DNA from: Janthinobacterium sp. 67
GTDB lineage: Bacteria > Pseudomonadota > Gammaproteobacteria > Burkholderiales > Burkholderiaceae_D
Assembly (NCBI RefSeq): GCF_002797895.1
Contig: NZ_PGES01000001.1
Location: 4,464,001 to 4,528,000, forward strand
Reading direction: 5' to 3'
Length of the DNA: 64,000 bases
Every line of letters starts with the position of its first letter. Position 1 is the first letter of the stretch. The notes beneath the pieces are model-generated. The model made no database searches. It was not told the DNA's origin and saw only the letters and a program-made list of their open reading frames with translations. Both the position numbers and the translations under genes were made by a program. This document shows, piece after piece, positions 55,101 through 64,000 of this stretch.

Positions 55101-56295
55101 TATCGTTGAAGGCGATGCCTTCCAGCGTCTGGAAAAAATGCTGATCGGCAAAGTTGTCAACGGCGGCCCTAAAAAGCTGGCCAAAGGCGCCAAGATCACC
55201 AAGGAATACCTGGCCGATCTGGACAAATACCACTGGTTCGACATCCGCCCTGCGGACGACGATGCGGCGGTAGCGCTGGAAGCGATCAAGGAATCGATCA
55301 ACGAGAAGCGTCACCAGTTCGATCTGGCCTTCGAAGAGAAGCGCAAGAAACTGACGCAAGGCGATGAGCTGCAACCAGGCGTGCAAAAAATGGTCAAGGT
55401 GTACCTGGCCGTGAAACGCCGCCTGCAGTCGGGCGACAAGATGGCAGGTCGCCACGGTAACAAGGGTGTGGTTTCCCGTATTGTTCCTGTGGAAGACATG
55501 CCATACATGGCCGACGGCACGCCAGCCGACGTTGTGCTGAACCCGCTGGGCGTTCCTTCGCGGATGAACGTTGGTCAGATTCTCGAGACTCACCTGGGCT
55601 GGGCTGCCAAGGGTCTGGGTATCCGCATCGGCGAAATGCTGAAGGCGCAAACCAAGGTCGAGCAAGTGCGCAAGTACCTGACGACGATCTACAACGACAA
55701 CGGCCGTGCCGAAGACTTGAACGACTTCGACGACGAAGAGATCATGAAGCTGGCGGAAAACCTGAAAAAAGGTGTTCCATTCGCCACGCCAGTGTTCGAC
55801 GGCGCCAATGAAGCCGAGATCCGCCGCATGCTGGACCTGGCGTATCCGGACGACATCGCCAAGAACCTGGGCATGACCGCGTCGAAAAACCAGGTGACCA
55901 TGTATGACGGTCGCACCGGTGAAGCGTTCGAGCGCAAGGTTACTGTCGGCGTCATGCACATGCTGAAACTGCATCACTTGGTCGATGACAAGATGCATGC
56001 GCGTTCGACCGGTCCTTACTCGCTGGTGACGCAACAGCCACTGGGCGGTAAAGCCCAGTTCGGTGGTCAGCGTTTCGGTGAGATGGAAGTCTGGGCACTG
56101 GAAGCGTATGGCGCGTCGTATGTCTTGCAAGAGATGTTGACCGTCAAGTCCGATGACGTGAATGGCCGTACCAAAGTGTACGAGAACCTCGTCAAGGGCG
56201 ATCACGTGATCGACGCCGGCATGCCGGAATCGTTCAACGTGCTGGTCAAGGAAATCCGTTCGCTGGGTATCGATATCGACCTCGAACGCAACTAA
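52189..56295 (+). CDS. rpoB: DNA-directed RNA polymerase subunit beta
   Basis: RpoB is the beta subunit of RNA polymerase. The product is 1368 residues. The start [18 protein letters not shown] is typical of betaproteobacteria. The rifampicin-binding region begins near residue 515 ([20 protein letters not shown]) and shows no obvious resistance change. [18 protein letters not shown] and [15 protein letters not shown] near the active centre are intact. The ATG at 52189 is chosen over a frame starting at 52099 that is not family-like. rpoC follows after 109 bp with a hairpin between. Confidence 0.99.
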   Translation: MHYSFTEKKRIRKSFAKRANVHHVPFLLATQLESYHSFLQEDIAPSGRKNDGLQSAFTSIFPIVSHNGFARLEFLSYVLGDPAFDVKECQQRGLTFASPLRAKVRLVILDKESPTKPVVKEMKEQEVYMGELPLMTTTGSFVINGTERVIVSQLHRSPGVFFEHDRGKTHSSGKLLFSARIIPYRGSWLDFEFDPKDILFFRVDRRRKMPVTILLKAIGMSHEQILANFFVFDNFNLRSEGAEMEFVAERLRGEVARFDIVDKSGKTLVLKDKRINAKHVRDIEAAGIKHISVPEDYLLGRVLAKNIVDGDTGEVVASANDELTEDLLGRLRDANISEIQTLYTNDLDQGAYISQTLRIDDTADQMAAKVAIYRMMRPGEPPTEDSVEALFNGLFYNSDRYDLSAVGRMKFNRRIGRDELTGAMTLSNEDVLAVIKILVELRNGRGEVDDIDHLGNRRVRCVGELAENQFRAGLVRVERAVKERLGQAEADNLMPHDLINSKPISAAIREFFGSSQLSQFMDQTNPLSEITHKRRVSALGPGGLTRERAGFEVRDVHPTHYGRVCPIETPEGPNIGLINSLALYARLNEYGFLETPYRKVEGSKITDQIDYLSAIEEGRYIIAQANATINDEGMLSDELVSAREAGETILVSPERIQYMDVAPGQIVSVAASLIPFLEHDDANRALMGANMQRQAVPCLRPEKALVGTGIERTVAVDSGTTVQALRGGIVDYIDAGRVVIRVNDDEATAGEVGVDIYNLIKYTRSNQNTNINQRPIVQVGDRVAKRDVIADGASTDLGELALGQNMTVAFMPWNGLNFEDSILISENVVKDDRYTSIHIEELSVVARDTKLGAEEITRDISNLAENQLARLDESGIVYIGAEVQAGDTLVGKVTPKGETQLTPEEKLLRAIFGEKASDVKDTSLRVPSGMIGTVIDVQVFTREGIVRDKRAQQIIDDELKRFRLDLNDQMRIVEGDAFQRLEKMLIGKVVNGGPKKLAKGAKITKEYLADLDKYHWFDIRPADDDAAVALEAIKESINEKRHQFDLAFEEKRKKLTQGDELQPGVQKMVKVYLAVKRRLQSGDKMAGRHGNKGVVSRIVPVEDMPYMADGTPADVVLNPLGVPSRMNVGQILETHLGWAAKGLGIRIGEMLKAQTKVEQVRKYLTTIYNDNGRAEDLNDFDDEEIMKLAENLKKGVPFATPVFDGANEAEIRRMLDLAYPDDIAKNLGMTASKNQVTMYDGRTGEAFERKVTVGVMHMLKLHHLVDDKMHARSTGPYSLVTQQPLGGKAQFGGQRFGEMEVWALEAYGASYVLQEMLTVKSDDVNGRTKVYENLVKGDHVIDAGMPESFNVLVKEIRSLGIDIDLERN

Positions 56296-56332
56296 AAGAC
56301 AGCCATCTGTCATTTGGTGTGAGTAGTACAAA

Positions 56333-56357
56333 GCCCGGCTGGGAAACCACGCCGGGC
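56333..56357 (+). promoter_or_regulatory. rpoB-rpoC intergenic hairpin
   Basis: GCCCGGC (56333-56339) pairs perfectly with GCCGGGC (56351-56357), with an 11-base loop and no U tract. It is likely a processing or stability element between the two polymerase genes. Confidence 0.45.
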
Positions 56358-56404
56358 AATGTAGTCTCAGGAATATAGAAATTTAATCACCTCTGGAGTG
56401 ATAC

Positions 56405-59400
56405 ATGAAAGCACTGCTCGATCTATTCAAGCAAGTACAGACCAACGAGACCTTCGATGCAATCAAGATCGGTCTCGCTTCGCCTGAGAAAATCCGTTCG
56501 TGGTCCTACGGCGAAGTCAAAAAGCCGGAAACCATCAACTACCGTACCTTCAAGCCTGAGCGCGACGGCCTGTTCTGCGCCAAGATCTTTGGCCCGATCA
56601 AGGATTACGAATGCCTGTGCGGCAAGTACAAGCGCCTGAAACACCGCGGCGTGATCTGCGAAAAGTGCGGCGTCGAAGTCACCCTGGCCAAAGTGCGCCG
56701 CGAGCGCATGGGCCACATCGAGCTGGCCTCGCCGACCGCGCACATCTGGTTCCTGAAGTCCTTGCCGTCGCGTCTGGGCATGGTCCTGGACATGACCCTG
56801 CGGGACATCGAACGCGTGCTGTACTTTGAAGCATACGTCGTGACCGATCCAGGCATGACCCCGCTGAAAAAGTGCCAGATCATGTCGGAAGACGACTACG
56901 CCGCCAAGTACGAAGAGTACGGCGACGACTTCACCGCCTTCATGGGCGCCGAAGGTATCCGTGAACTGCTGCGCTCGATCGACATCCACCGCGATGCCGA
57001 AACCCTGCGCGTGGAACTGAAGGAATCGAAATCCGAAGCCAAGATCAAGAAATACGCGAAGCGCCTGAAAGTGCTGGAAGCGTTCCAACGTTCGGGCATC
57101 AAGCCTGACTGGATGATCATGGAAGTGCTGCCAGTGCTGCCGCCGGAACTGCGTCCGCTGGTACCGCTGGATGGCGGCCGTTTCGCGACCTCGGATCTGA
57201 ACGATCTGTATCGCCGCGTCATCAACCGTAACAACCGTCTGAAACGCCTGATGGAGCTGCGCGCTCCAGAGATCATCACGCGCAACGAAAAGCGCATGCT
57301 GCAAGAAGCGGTCGATTCGCTGCTGGACAACGGCCGTCGCGGCAAAGCGATGACCGGCGCCAACAAGCGTCCGCTGAAATCGCTGGCAGAGATGATCAAG
57401 GGCAAGGGCGGCCGTTTCCGTCAAAACTTGCTGGGCAAACGCGTCGATTACTCCGGTCGTTCGGTCATCGTCGTGGGCCCGCAATTGAAACTGCATCAGT
57501 GCGGCTTGCCGAAACTGATGGCGCTGGAACTGTTCAAGCCATTCATTTTCAATAAACTGGAACTGATGGGTCTGGCTACCACGATCAAGGCCGCCAAAAA
57601 GCTGGTCGAGATCCAGGAGCCGGTCGTGTGGGACATCCTGGAAGACGTGATCCGTGAACATCCGATCATGTTGAACCGCGCACCTACGCTGCACCGTCTG
57701 GGTATTCAGGCGTTCGAGCCAGTCCTGATTGAAGGCAAGGCCATCCAACTGCACCCGCTCGTCTGCGCCGCATTCAACGCCGACTTTGACGGTGACCAAA
57801 TGGCGGTCCACGTTCCTCTGTCGATCGAAGCGCAGATGGAAGCACGCACCCTGATGCTGGCATCGAACAACATCCTGTTCCCATCGAACGGCGAACCGTC
57901 GATCGTGCCGTCGCAGGATATCGTGCTCGGTCTGTACTACGCGACCCGCGAAGCGATCAATGCGAAGAACGAAGGGATGATGTTCCCTGACGTGTCGGAA
58001 GTGATCCGCGCCTACGACAACAAGGAAGTCGAACTGACGACCCGCGTCACCGTGCGTATTACCGAATACCCGAAAAACGCCGAAACGGGCGAATTCGAGA
58101 AGACGGTTACCCGCTACGAAACGACGATCGGCCGTGCGATCCTGTCGGAAATTCTGCCGAAAGGCCTGCCGTTCTCCGTCTTGAACCGCGCGCTGAAAAA
58201 GAAAGAAATTTCCAAGCTGATCAACACGTCGTTCCGCAAGTGCGGCCTGCGCGCCACCGTGGTGTTCGCAGACAAACTGATGCAATCGGGTTTCCGCCTG
58301 GCGACACGCGCCGGTATCTCGATCTGCGTCGACGACATGCTGGTACCGCCTCAAAAAGTCACCTTGATCGCGACGGCCGAATCGGAAGTCAAGCAGATCG
58401 AACAGCAATACGCTTCGGGTCTCGTGACCGCCGGCGAGCGTTACAACAAGGTCGTCGATATCTGGGGCAAGACCTCCGATGAAGTCGGCAAGGCCATGAT
58501 GGACCAGCTGAAAGTCGAAGACGTGATCCGCCGCGACGGTACGCAGTCGACGCAAGAATCGTTCAACGCCATTTACATGATGGCCGACTCCGGTGCGCGT
58601 GGTTCCGCAGCCCAGATTCGCCAGTTGGCCGGTATGCGTGGTCTGATGGCCAAACCGGATGGTTCGATTATCGAAACGCCGATTACCGCGAACTTCCGCG
58701 AAGGTCTGAACGTTTTGCAGTACTTCATTTCGACCCACGGCGCTCGTAAAGGTCTGGCCGATACGGCGCTGAAAACGGCAAACTCGGGTTACCTGACCCG
58801 TCGTCTGGTCGACGTGACGCAAGACTTGGTGGTGATCGAGGACGATTGCGGCACCATGAACGGTACCGTCATGAAGGCCCTGGTTGAAGGTGGTGAAGTC
58901 ATCGAACCGTTGCGCGACCGTATCCTCGGCCGCGTGGTGGTGCATGACGTCGTCAATCCTGAAACCCAGGAAACCCTGTATGACGCCGGCACCCTGATGG
59001 ACGAAGACATGGTCGAAGAGATCGAGCGTCTGTCCATCGATGAAGTCAAGGTTCGTACGCCACTGACTTGCGACACGCGCTTCGGCCTGTGCGCCAAGTG
59101 CTATGGCCGCGACCTGGGCCGCGGCATGCTGGTCAACGCCGGCGAAGCCGTCGGTGTGGTGGCAGCGCAGTCGATTGGTGAGCCTGGTACCCAGCTGACC
59201 ATGCGTACGTTCCACATTGGTGGTGCGGCATCGCGTGCGGCAGTGGCATCGTCGGTGGAAGCGAAATCGAACGGCACCATCCGCTTCACGGCAACCATGC
59301 GTTACGTGACGAACGGCAAGGGCGCGCAAATCGTCATTTCCCGTTCCGGCGAAGTGCTGATCACCGACGACCATGGCCGTGAGCGTGAGCGTCATAAAGT

Positions 59401-60646
59401 ACCGTACGGCGCGACCCTGATCGTCAAGGACGGCATGGTCATCAAGGCCGGTACGGCCCTGGCAACGTGGGATCCGCTGACCCGTCCGATCATTACCGAA
59501 TACGCCGGTCAAGTGCGTTTCGAGAACGTCGAAGAAGGCGTCACCGTAGCCCGTCAGGTCGACGAAGTGACCGGTCTGTCCACCCTGGTGGCGATCGATG
59601 CGAAACGTCGCGGTTCGCTGACCAAGACCCTGCGTCCGCAAGTCAAGCTGATCAACGACGCGAACGAAGAAGTCAAGATCGCCGGCACCGAACACTCGGT
59701 GGCGATCGGCTTCCAGGTCGGCGCGCTGATCATGGTCAAGGACGGTCAACAGGTATCGGTGGGTGAAGTGCTGGCACGTATCCCGACCGAATCGCAAAAA
59801 ACGCGCGATATTACCGGTGGTCTGCCACGCGTTGCGGAACTGTTCGAAGCCCGTTCCCCGAAAGATGCCGGTATGCTGGCGGAAGTCACGGGTACGGTTG
59901 CGTTCGGTAAAGAAACCAAGGGCAAGCAGCGTCTGGAAATCACGGACATGGACGGCAACAAGCACGAGTTCCTGATTACCAAGGACAAGCAAGTGCTGGT
60001 GCATGACGGCCAAGTCGTGAACAAGGGCGAGATGATCGTGGACGGCCCGGCCGATCCGCAAGACATCCTGCGCCTGCTGGGTATCGAAGCGCTGGCACGT
60101 TACATCGTTGACGAAGTGCAAGACGTGTACCGTCTGCAAGGCGTGAAGATCAATGACAAGCACATCGAAGTGATCGTGCGTCAGATGCTGCGCCGTGTTC
60201 AGATCGTCAATGCCGGCGACACCAACTACATCGTTGGCGAGCAGGTAGAGCGTTCGGAACTGCTGGACGAGAACGATCGCGTGACGTCGGAGAACAAGAT
60301 CCCTGCGACCTACGAGAACGTCTTGCTGGGTATTACCAAGGCTTCGCTGTCGACCGATTCGTTCATCTCGGCCGCATCGTTCCAGGAAACCACCCGCGTG
60401 CTGACCGAAGCGGCGATCATGGGCAAGCGCGATGGTCTGCGCGGCCTGAAAGAGAACGTCATCGTCGGCCGCCTGATTCCTGGCGGTACGGGCCTGGCCT
60501 TCCACCGCGCACGCAAAGAGAAAGAAGCGTGGGAAGTGGAAGAGCGTCAAGCACTGCTGCTGGCCGAGAAAGCCTCGATGGCTGGCGAAGCTGCCGAAGC
60601 GCTGCAGGACATCGAAACTCAGCAACACCACGGCGACGAAGCGTAA
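56405..60646 (+). CDS. rpoC: DNA-directed RNA polymerase subunit beta'
   Basis: RpoC is the catalytic beta' subunit. The product is 1413 residues. The N-terminal zinc site is Cys70, Cys72, Cys85 and Cys88. The catalytic NADFDGD lies at 458-464 with Asp460/462/464, the same numbering as E. coli. A second cysteine cluster begins at [19 protein letters not shown]. The C-terminus ends [15 protein letters not shown]...HHGDEA. Divergent copies of the last 27 codons and of its terminator recur three times downstream. Confidence 0.99.
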   Translation: MKALLDLFKQVQTNETFDAIKIGLASPEKIRSWSYGEVKKPETINYRTFKPERDGLFCAKIFGPIKDYECLCGKYKRLKHRGVICEKCGVEVTLAKVRRERMGHIELASPTAHIWFLKSLPSRLGMVLDMTLRDIERVLYFEAYVVTDPGMTPLKKCQIMSEDDYAAKYEEYGDDFTAFMGAEGIRELLRSIDIHRDAETLRVELKESKSEAKIKKYAKRLKVLEAFQRSGIKPDWMIMEVLPVLPPELRPLVPLDGGRFATSDLNDLYRRVINRNNRLKRLMELRAPEIITRNEKRMLQEAVDSLLDNGRRGKAMTGANKRPLKSLAEMIKGKGGRFRQNLLGKRVDYSGRSVIVVGPQLKLHQCGLPKLMALELFKPFIFNKLELMGLATTIKAAKKLVEIQEPVVWDILEDVIREHPIMLNRAPTLHRLGIQAFEPVLIEGKAIQLHPLVCAAFNADFDGDQMAVHVPLSIEAQMEARTLMLASNNILFPSNGEPSIVPSQDIVLGLYYATREAINAKNEGMMFPDVSEVIRAYDNKEVELTTRVTVRITEYPKNAETGEFEKTVTRYETTIGRAILSEILPKGLPFSVLNRALKKKEISKLINTSFRKCGLRATVVFADKLMQSGFRLATRAGISICVDDMLVPPQKVTLIATAESEVKQIEQQYASGLVTAGERYNKVVDIWGKTSDEVGKAMMDQLKVEDVIRRDGTQSTQESFNAIYMMADSGARGSAAQIRQLAGMRGLMAKPDGSIIETPITANFREGLNVLQYFISTHGARKGLADTALKTANSGYLTRRLVDVTQDLVVIEDDCGTMNGTVMKALVEGGEVIEPLRDRILGRVVVHDVVNPETQETLYDAGTLMDEDMVEEIERLSIDEVKVRTPLTCDTRFGLCAKCYGRDLGRGMLVNAGEAVGVVAAQSIGEPGTQLTMRTFHIGGAASRAAVASSVEAKSNGTIRFTATMRYVTNGKGAQIVISRSGEVLITDDHGRERERHKVPYGATLIVKDGMVIKAGTALATWDPLTRPIITEYAGQVRFENVEEGVTVARQVDEVTGLSTLVAIDAKRRGSLTKTLRPQVKLINDANEEVKIAGTEHSVAIGFQVGALIMVKDGQQVSVGEVLARIPTESQKTRDITGGLPRVAELFEARSPKDAGMLAEVTGTVAFGKETKGKQRLEITDMDGNKHEFLITKDKQVLVHDGQVVNKGEMIVDGPADPQDILRLLGIEALARYIVDEVQDVYRLQGVKINDKHIEVIVRQMLRRVQIVNAGDTNYIVGEQVERSELLDENDRVTSENKIPATYENVLLGITKASLSTDSFISAASFQETTRVLTEAAIMGKRDGLRGLKENVIVGRLIPGGTGLAFHRARKEKEAWEVEERQALLLAEKASMAGEAAEALQDIETQQHHGDEA

Positions 60647-60667
60647 TCTGCGCTGCTAGCTGACAAG

Positions 60668-60694
60668 AACGGCACCTTCGGGTGCCGTTTTTTT
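60668..60694 (+). terminator. Rho-independent terminator of rpoC (copy 1 of 4)
   Basis: AACGGCACC pairs with GGTGCCGTT around a TTCG tetraloop, followed by a seven-T run. It starts 22 nt after the rpoC stop. The same element recurs at exact 186-bp steps. Confidence 0.95.
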
Positions 60695-60880
60695 ATGTAC
60701 AAGTGGAAGCTGCACAGGAAATGAAAGCACTGTCGAACCTCGCTGCCGGCCGATAAAGCCACCCTGGCCGGTGAAGCCACCGAAGTTTTGCTGGCTATCG
60801 AAGCCCGGCGACACCACGGCTACGAAGCGTAATCTGCGCTGCCAGCTGACAAGAACGGCACCTTCGGGTGCCGTTTTTTT
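60695..60880 (+). repeat. 186-bp tandem unit 1: divergent rpoC 3'-end copy plus terminator
   Basis: The unit starts after the first terminator. It contains a 27-codon relative of the rpoC C-terminus (ADKATLAGEATEVLL, AIEARRHHGYEA) with its own TAA at 60830, followed by the same terminator (60854-60880). There is no start codon or open frame leading into the copy, so it is not a gene. It is followed directly by unit 2. Confidence 0.95.
60854..60880 (+). terminator. Rho-independent terminator, copy 2 of 4
   Basis: Same hairpin and T run as the rpoC terminator, at the end of tandem unit 1. Confidence 0.9.
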
Positions 60881-61066
60881 ATGTACAAGTGGAAGCTGCA
60901 CAGGAAATGAAAGCACTGTCGAACCTCGCTGCCGGTCGATAAAACCACCCTGGCCGGTGAAGCCACCGAAGTTTTGCTGGCTATCGAAGCCCGGCGACAC
61001 CACGGCGACGAAGCGTAATCTGCGCTGCCAGCTGACAAGAACGGCACCTTCGGGTGCCGTTTTTTT
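60881..61066 (+). repeat. 186-bp tandem unit 2
   Basis: Differs from unit 1 at about three positions by eye (CCGGTCG for CCGGCCG, AAAACC for AAAGCC, GGCGAC for GGCTAC). The stop codon copy is at 61016. Confidence 0.95.
61040..61066 (+). terminator. Rho-independent terminator, copy 3 of 4
   Basis: Same hairpin and T run, at the end of tandem unit 2. Confidence 0.9.
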
Positions 61067-61252
61067 ATGTACAAGTGGAAGCTGCACAGGAAATGAAAGC
61101 ACTGTCGAACCTCGCTGCCGGCCGATAAAACCTCCCTGGCCGGTGAAGCCACCGAAGTTTTGCTGGCTATCGAGACCCGGCAACACCACGGCGACGAAGC
61201 GTAATCTGCGCTGCTAGCTGACAAGAACGGCACCTTCGGGTGCCGTTTTTTT
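61067..61252 (+). repeat. 186-bp tandem unit 3
   Basis: Differs from unit 2 at about six positions by eye. From CAACACCACGGCGAC through the terminator its end is identical to the true rpoC end, including CTGCTAGCTG where units 1 and 2 read CTGCCAGCTG. The stop codon copy is at 61202. Confidence 0.95.
61226..61252 (+). terminator. Rho-independent terminator, copy 4 of 4
   Basis: Same hairpin and T run, at the end of tandem unit 3. Sequence after it (TGCCTGCGTG...) is unrelated to the unit. Confidence 0.9.
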
Positions 61253-61828
61253 ATGCCTGCGTGCATTAACTCGTGCATCCATAAAAACAGCCTGAAATGC
61301 GGAAGTACCTGACGGCTCATTTATATCCGCCAGTATTACTATCGTCAATTGTTATTGATATGATGCATTGAAAAGAAACGTGAGCATCCGATGTCGCTTA
61401 TTCATGCGTGGTATGTTTTATTGACAGTATGCGTCAATGGAGCGCAAGTCGGATATTAAAAATCTAGCTGAGCCACGCTGTTATTAATGGCTGAGATTGC
61501 GAATCAAATTGATCTATCCACATTCATCCCGGTTGCTTAATACATCAAATATCGCCGAGTTACTCTTAAGTCGAGCATGCTTGAATTGATGGGCTAAACC
61601 AGGCTGATGCTGATGCCGGCCGAGATTTCTACCCGACGTACCGAGGAATCTGAAGTGAGCGCTCACAAGGATGGCGGATTGCCAGCTAGCCGCCACTGTG
61701 CCAGTGTGCCTTGCCGCGCAAGGGCCCGCCCAATTGCTGGCAACTGCGCATGACAGCGTTGTTGCGGCGTCACGCCCTATTGCCTGCGCCACGCCAGTTT
61801 CCAGTTCATTCATGCTAAGATTTGGCGC
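61253..61828. other. AT-richer intergenic region behind the rpoC array, no gene seen
   Basis: A 576-bp region. By eye 61253-61600 has clearly lower GC than the rest of the window, and the remainder is average. A minus-strand frame from 62140 to 61514 is mostly the shadow of the next gene. No transposase, tRNA or attachment site is recognised. The promoter of the downstream regulator should lie near 61800. Confidence 0.5.
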
Positions 61829-62461
61829 ATGATTGCCCAAGCCCTGTTTACTCCAGCCCAGCAAAAACTGCTGGGTTTGCTCTTTGTCCGCGTGAATGAA
61901 GGCTTTCATTTGAACGAGATCATGCGCCTGACGGGATTGGGCAGCGCGTCGGCGCAGCGGGAACTGCGTCGGCTGCATGACTCTGGCCTGATCACTTCCG
62001 AGCGTATCGGCAACGTGCGGCGCTTCTGGCCCAACAAGGAAAGCCTCGTGTATCCCGAGTTGAGCGGACTGGTGCAGAAAACCTTTGGCATCGTCGGCGT
62101 GCTCAGCATGACCCTGGCGCCCTTGCGTGATCAGCTCCACCTGGCCTTCGTGTCTGGCGCCACGGCGAAGGGGCAGGACATGCCTGGCAGCGCCATCGAT
62201 TTGCTGCTGGTGGGCGAAGAAGCCAATTATGGTGATTTGTTGACCGGATTGGCCCCGGCCGAGCGAACCTTAAGGCGTAAAATCAATCCCAACCTATATA
62301 CGCTGGCCGATTATCGCCGGCGACTGCGTGAAGGCCAGCCATTTCTGCTGCAGGTATTACAGCAGCCGAAGCTGTTTGTTATTGGCGATGAAGCGCTATT
62401 GCAGGCGCTGACATTGCCGGATTCTCCAATGCAGACGAATGACATGCCATCTGTATTCTAA
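61829..62461 (+). CDS. Winged-helix DNA-binding protein with degenerate nucleotidyltransferase-like domain
   Basis: A 210-residue protein. Residues about 8-70 form an ArsR/MarR-like winged helix (LNEIMRLTGLGSASAQREL, then GLITSERIGNVRRFWPN). Residues about 103-190 resemble the minimal nucleotidyltransferase fold (HLAFVSGATAKGQDMPGSAI, then DLLLVGEE), but the usual GS and SDID metal motifs read GA (110-111) and SAID (121-124), so one catalytic Asp is missing. It is probably a transcription regulator whose second domain senses or binds something instead of catalysing. Target unknown. An HDOD gene follows 75 bp downstream. Confidence 0.8.
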   Translation: MIAQALFTPAQQKLLGLLFVRVNEGFHLNEIMRLTGLGSASAQRELRRLHDSGLITSERIGNVRRFWPNKESLVYPELSGLVQKTFGIVGVLSMTLAPLRDQLHLAFVSGATAKGQDMPGSAIDLLLVGEEANYGDLLTGLAPAERTLRRKINPNLYTLADYRRRLREGQPFLLQVLQQPKLFVIGDEALLQALTLPDSPMQTNDMPSVF

Positions 62462-62536
62462 AGCCGGGCCTGGAAAACAATTTCTGCTATAAAGTGAAAT
62501 TGTTTGCTGGAATAATATCTGAGGCGGATAGATCGT

Positions 62537-63379
62537 ATGATGAACAAATTGCAGGCTTTTGGTTTGATTGTTTCCCAGGCGGTGCGCGGCGAATTAACGT
62601 TTCCCACGAGTGTTAATTCCGCATTGCAATTGCAATTGGCCCTGGCGGAACCGGACTGCCATATCGACCATGCCATCAAGCTGGTCCTGGCCGAACCCTT
62701 GCTGGCGGCGCGCACGGTCGCGTTGGCCAACTCGGCCGTGTACAGCCGCGGCGAGGCGGCGCCCGTGACCAGCGTGCGCGCCGCCGTCATGCGCATGGGC
62801 TACCGCAATCTGTACGCACTGGTGGCGGCCATGGTGGTACGCCAGTTCGGCAGCAAGATCATCGACCCCGTCCTGCGCCAGAAGGCGACCCAGCTGTGGG
62901 AGCACACTGCCCACGTGGCGGCGCTGGCGCACGTGCTTGCCCGCCGCGTCACGCACGTCGATGCCGACACGGCGCTGTTCGCCGGCATCGTGCATGAGGT
63001 GGGCGGTTTTTACCTGTTGTCGCGTGCCGACGAATTTCCTGGTTTGCTCGACGACGATGCGGATCACTGGATGGAGTCCGCTGAAGAAATCATTTCCCGC
63101 GAAGTCATGAAGAAACTCTTGATCCCGCTGGCAGTGAGCGAAGCCATCGAAGGCTTGCGCGATGGCTTGCTGTCGATCCCGCCTGATTCCCTGCTCGATA
63201 CCTTATTGTTGGCGAAGCAACTGTCGCCCGTGTCCTCACCTTTGCAGGTGACGTACGTGGAAATGCTCACCCCTTCCGATTCCGTCATCGATTTCATCAT
63301 CGACAACGACACCTTGCAAAGCATCCTGGCCGAGTCAAACGAGGAAGTGCGCTCGATGAGCGCCGCGCTGCTCGTCTGA
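62537..63379 (+). CDS. HDOD domain signalling protein
   Basis: A 280-residue protein with an HDOD domain (about residues 20-215): FPTSVNSALQLQLAL, VTSVRAAVMRMGYRNLYALV, LWEHTAHVAALAHVLA and ALFAGIVHEVGGFYLL. HDOD domains are HD-fold relatives without phosphohydrolase residues; here the HD position reads HE. They act as signalling or protein-binding modules, often linked to c-di-GMP or motility control. No EAL or GGDEF domain is attached. The start ATG at 62537 is followed at once by a second ATG. Confidence 0.86.
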   Translation: MMNKLQAFGLIVSQAVRGELTFPTSVNSALQLQLALAEPDCHIDHAIKLVLAEPLLAARTVALANSAVYSRGEAAPVTSVRAAVMRMGYRNLYALVAAMVVRQFGSKIIDPVLRQKATQLWEHTAHVAALAHVLARRVTHVDADTALFAGIVHEVGGFYLLSRADEFPGLLDDDADHWMESAEEIISREVMKKLLIPLAVSEAIEGLRDGLLSIPPDSLLDTLLLAKQLSPVSSPLQVTYVEMLTPSDSVIDFIIDNDTLQSILAESNEEVRSMSAALLV

Positions 63380-63430
63380 GATAAGCACTGCCCGTCGGGC
63401 AGGGCGGCGAGGTTTGCCTGTCAGCGCCGC

Positions 63431-64000
63431 TCAGGGGCCGGGATGCAGCACCACCTTGATGCATTGCTCCTGTTTCTTCTGGAAGATATCGTAGCCGTGC
63501 GGCGCTTCATCCAGGCGCAGGTGGTGGGAAATGATGGCACCTGGGTCGAGTTCGCCCTGCTGGATGCGTTCCAGCAGCGGCTGCATGTAGCGCTGCACGT
63601 GTGTCTGCCCCGTCTTGATGGTCAATGAACGGTTCATGATGGAGCCAAACGGAATCTTGTCGCTGAAGCCGCCATACACCCCCGGCACCGAGACGACACC
63701 GCCGTTGCGGCACGCCATCAAGGCTTCGCGCAGGGCCGTGGGCCGGTCCGACTCCAGTTTCATCGTCTGCTTGAGGCGGTCATAGATATAGCTGACGCCG
63801 GAGCCGTGGGCCTCCATGCCGACGGCATCGATGCAGGCATCGGGGCCCCGTCCTCCCGTCATTTCCCGCAGAGCATCGGGTACGTCCACGGCATCGAAAT
63901 GCAGGGTTTCCGCGCCGGACAGTTCGCGCGCCATGCGCAGGCGTTCCGGGTAATGGTCGATGGCGATGACGCGCTCGGCGCCGAGCAGGAAGGCGCTCTG
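63431..64000 (-). CDS. Zinc-dependent alcohol dehydrogenase / formaldehyde dehydrogenase-like protein (C-terminal part)
   Basis: The last 190 residues of a medium-chain dehydrogenase; the start lies beyond the right edge. Visible are the end of the Rossmann domain (LGAERVIAIDHYPERLRMAR, then GPDACIDAVGMEAHG) and the C-terminal return strand (GGVVSVPGVYGGFSDKIPFG, then GYDIFQKKQEQCIKVVLHPG). The Ala-Val-Gly-Met-Glu pattern is typical of the formaldehyde-dehydrogenase-like subgroup. The zinc-binding N-terminal half cannot be seen, so substrate is uncertain. It converges on the HDOD gene, with a small CTGCCCG/CGGGCAG hairpin at 63388-63402 between. Confidence 0.88.
   Translation of the reverse strand, partial: QSAFLLGAERVIAIDHYPERLRMARELSGAETLHFDAVDVPDALREMTGGRGPDACIDAVGMEAHGSGVSYIYDRLKQTMKLESDRPTALREALMACRNGGVVSVPGVYGGFSDKIPFGSIMNRSLTIKTGQTHVQRYMQPLLERIQQGELDPGAIISHHLRLDEAPHGYDIFQKKQEQCIKVVLHPGP

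Noticed and set aside
52228..56331. Minus-strand open frame of 1367 codons opposite rpoB, and a 1402-codon frame opposite rpoC (56423-60631)
   Set aside because: High-GC codon use in strongly expressed genes leaves the antisense frame free of stops. The translations show no domain and no ribosome-binding site, while the plus strand is unmistakably rpoB and rpoC.
60656..61217. Open frames on both strands with 62-residue protein repeats over the rpoC tandem array
   Set aside because: 186 is a multiple of three, so any frame open in one unit stays open in all. They start and end at chance codons, run through terminators and have no ribosome-binding site.
61514..62140. 208-codon minus-strand frame behind rpoC
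   Set aside because: More than half is antisense to the winged-helix gene; the rest shows no recognisable domain.

Overview
The window is a chromosomal core segment of a betaproteobacterium, most likely Oxalobacteraceae (Janthinobacterium/Duganella/Massilia type). I infer this from the high-GC coding style, the betaproteobacterial DksA with a degenerate zinc finger, the metK-ahcY-metF cluster with an S-adenosylhomocysteine (SAH) riboswitch, and the tRNA-tuf-secE-nusG-rplKAJL-rpoBC supercluster. I see no prophage, insertion sequence, CRISPR array or toxin-antitoxin locus.

Layout. 1-5.0 kb, minus strand: hslU (cut by the window edge), hslV, dksA, a COG0523 GTPase, xerC and a DUF484 gene. 5.2-8.1 kb: a general porin and a divergent Sel1-repeat protein. 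8.1-10.8 kb, minus: dapF and two overlapping lipid A-type acyltransferases. 10.9-15.1 kb, plus: the activated methyl cycle (metK, SAH riboswitch, ahcY, a small membrane protein, metF), facing a 5-formyl-THF cyclo-ligase. 15.8-20.3 kb: lytic transglycosylase, GST, a CCA-adding enzyme without its HD site, and a GNAT protein. 20.3-26.0 kb: aromatic amino acid catabolism (Lrp/AsnC regulator divergent from hppD, then a fused indolepyruvate ferredoxin oxidoreductase). 26.1-32.4 kb: S41 lipoprotein protease, TonB-dependent receptor and M14 peptidase. 32.5-38.1 kb: glycolipid-type glycosyltransferase, exported phosphatase, Kef-type antiporter and exported M3 peptidase. 38.3-41.7 kb: ttcA, folB and a pteridine-reductase-like SDR, divergent from a MidA-type methyltransferase. 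41.9-46.4 kb: membrane J-domain protein, HD-GYP response regulator and a TPR protein with a degenerate receiver. 46.5-60.7 kb: tRNA-Tyr/Gly/Thr, tuf, tRNA-Trp, secE, nusG, rplK, rplA, rplJ, rplL, rpoB, rpoC. 60.7-64 kb: a three-unit 186-bp tandem array behind rpoC, a winged-helix/nucleotidyltransferase-like protein, an HDOD protein and the end of a zinc alcohol dehydrogenase.

Most of the window is housekeeping DNA. The most unusual structure is the array behind rpoC: three near-identical 186-bp units, each a divergent copy of the last 27 rpoC codons plus stop and intrinsic terminator, giving four terminators in series. Other points of interest are a metK leader with two mutually exclusive hairpins, paired dyads in the Lrp-hppD promoter region, a long cruciform behind ahcY, REP-like palindromes (one of which supplies the stop codon of the Kef-type antiporter gene), a 13-bp perfect inverted repeat before the TonB receptor, and several proteins with altered active sites (Cca without HD, a pseudo-receiver, a pseudo-nucleotidyltransferase). 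I found no clear multi-gene system that looks entirely undescribed.
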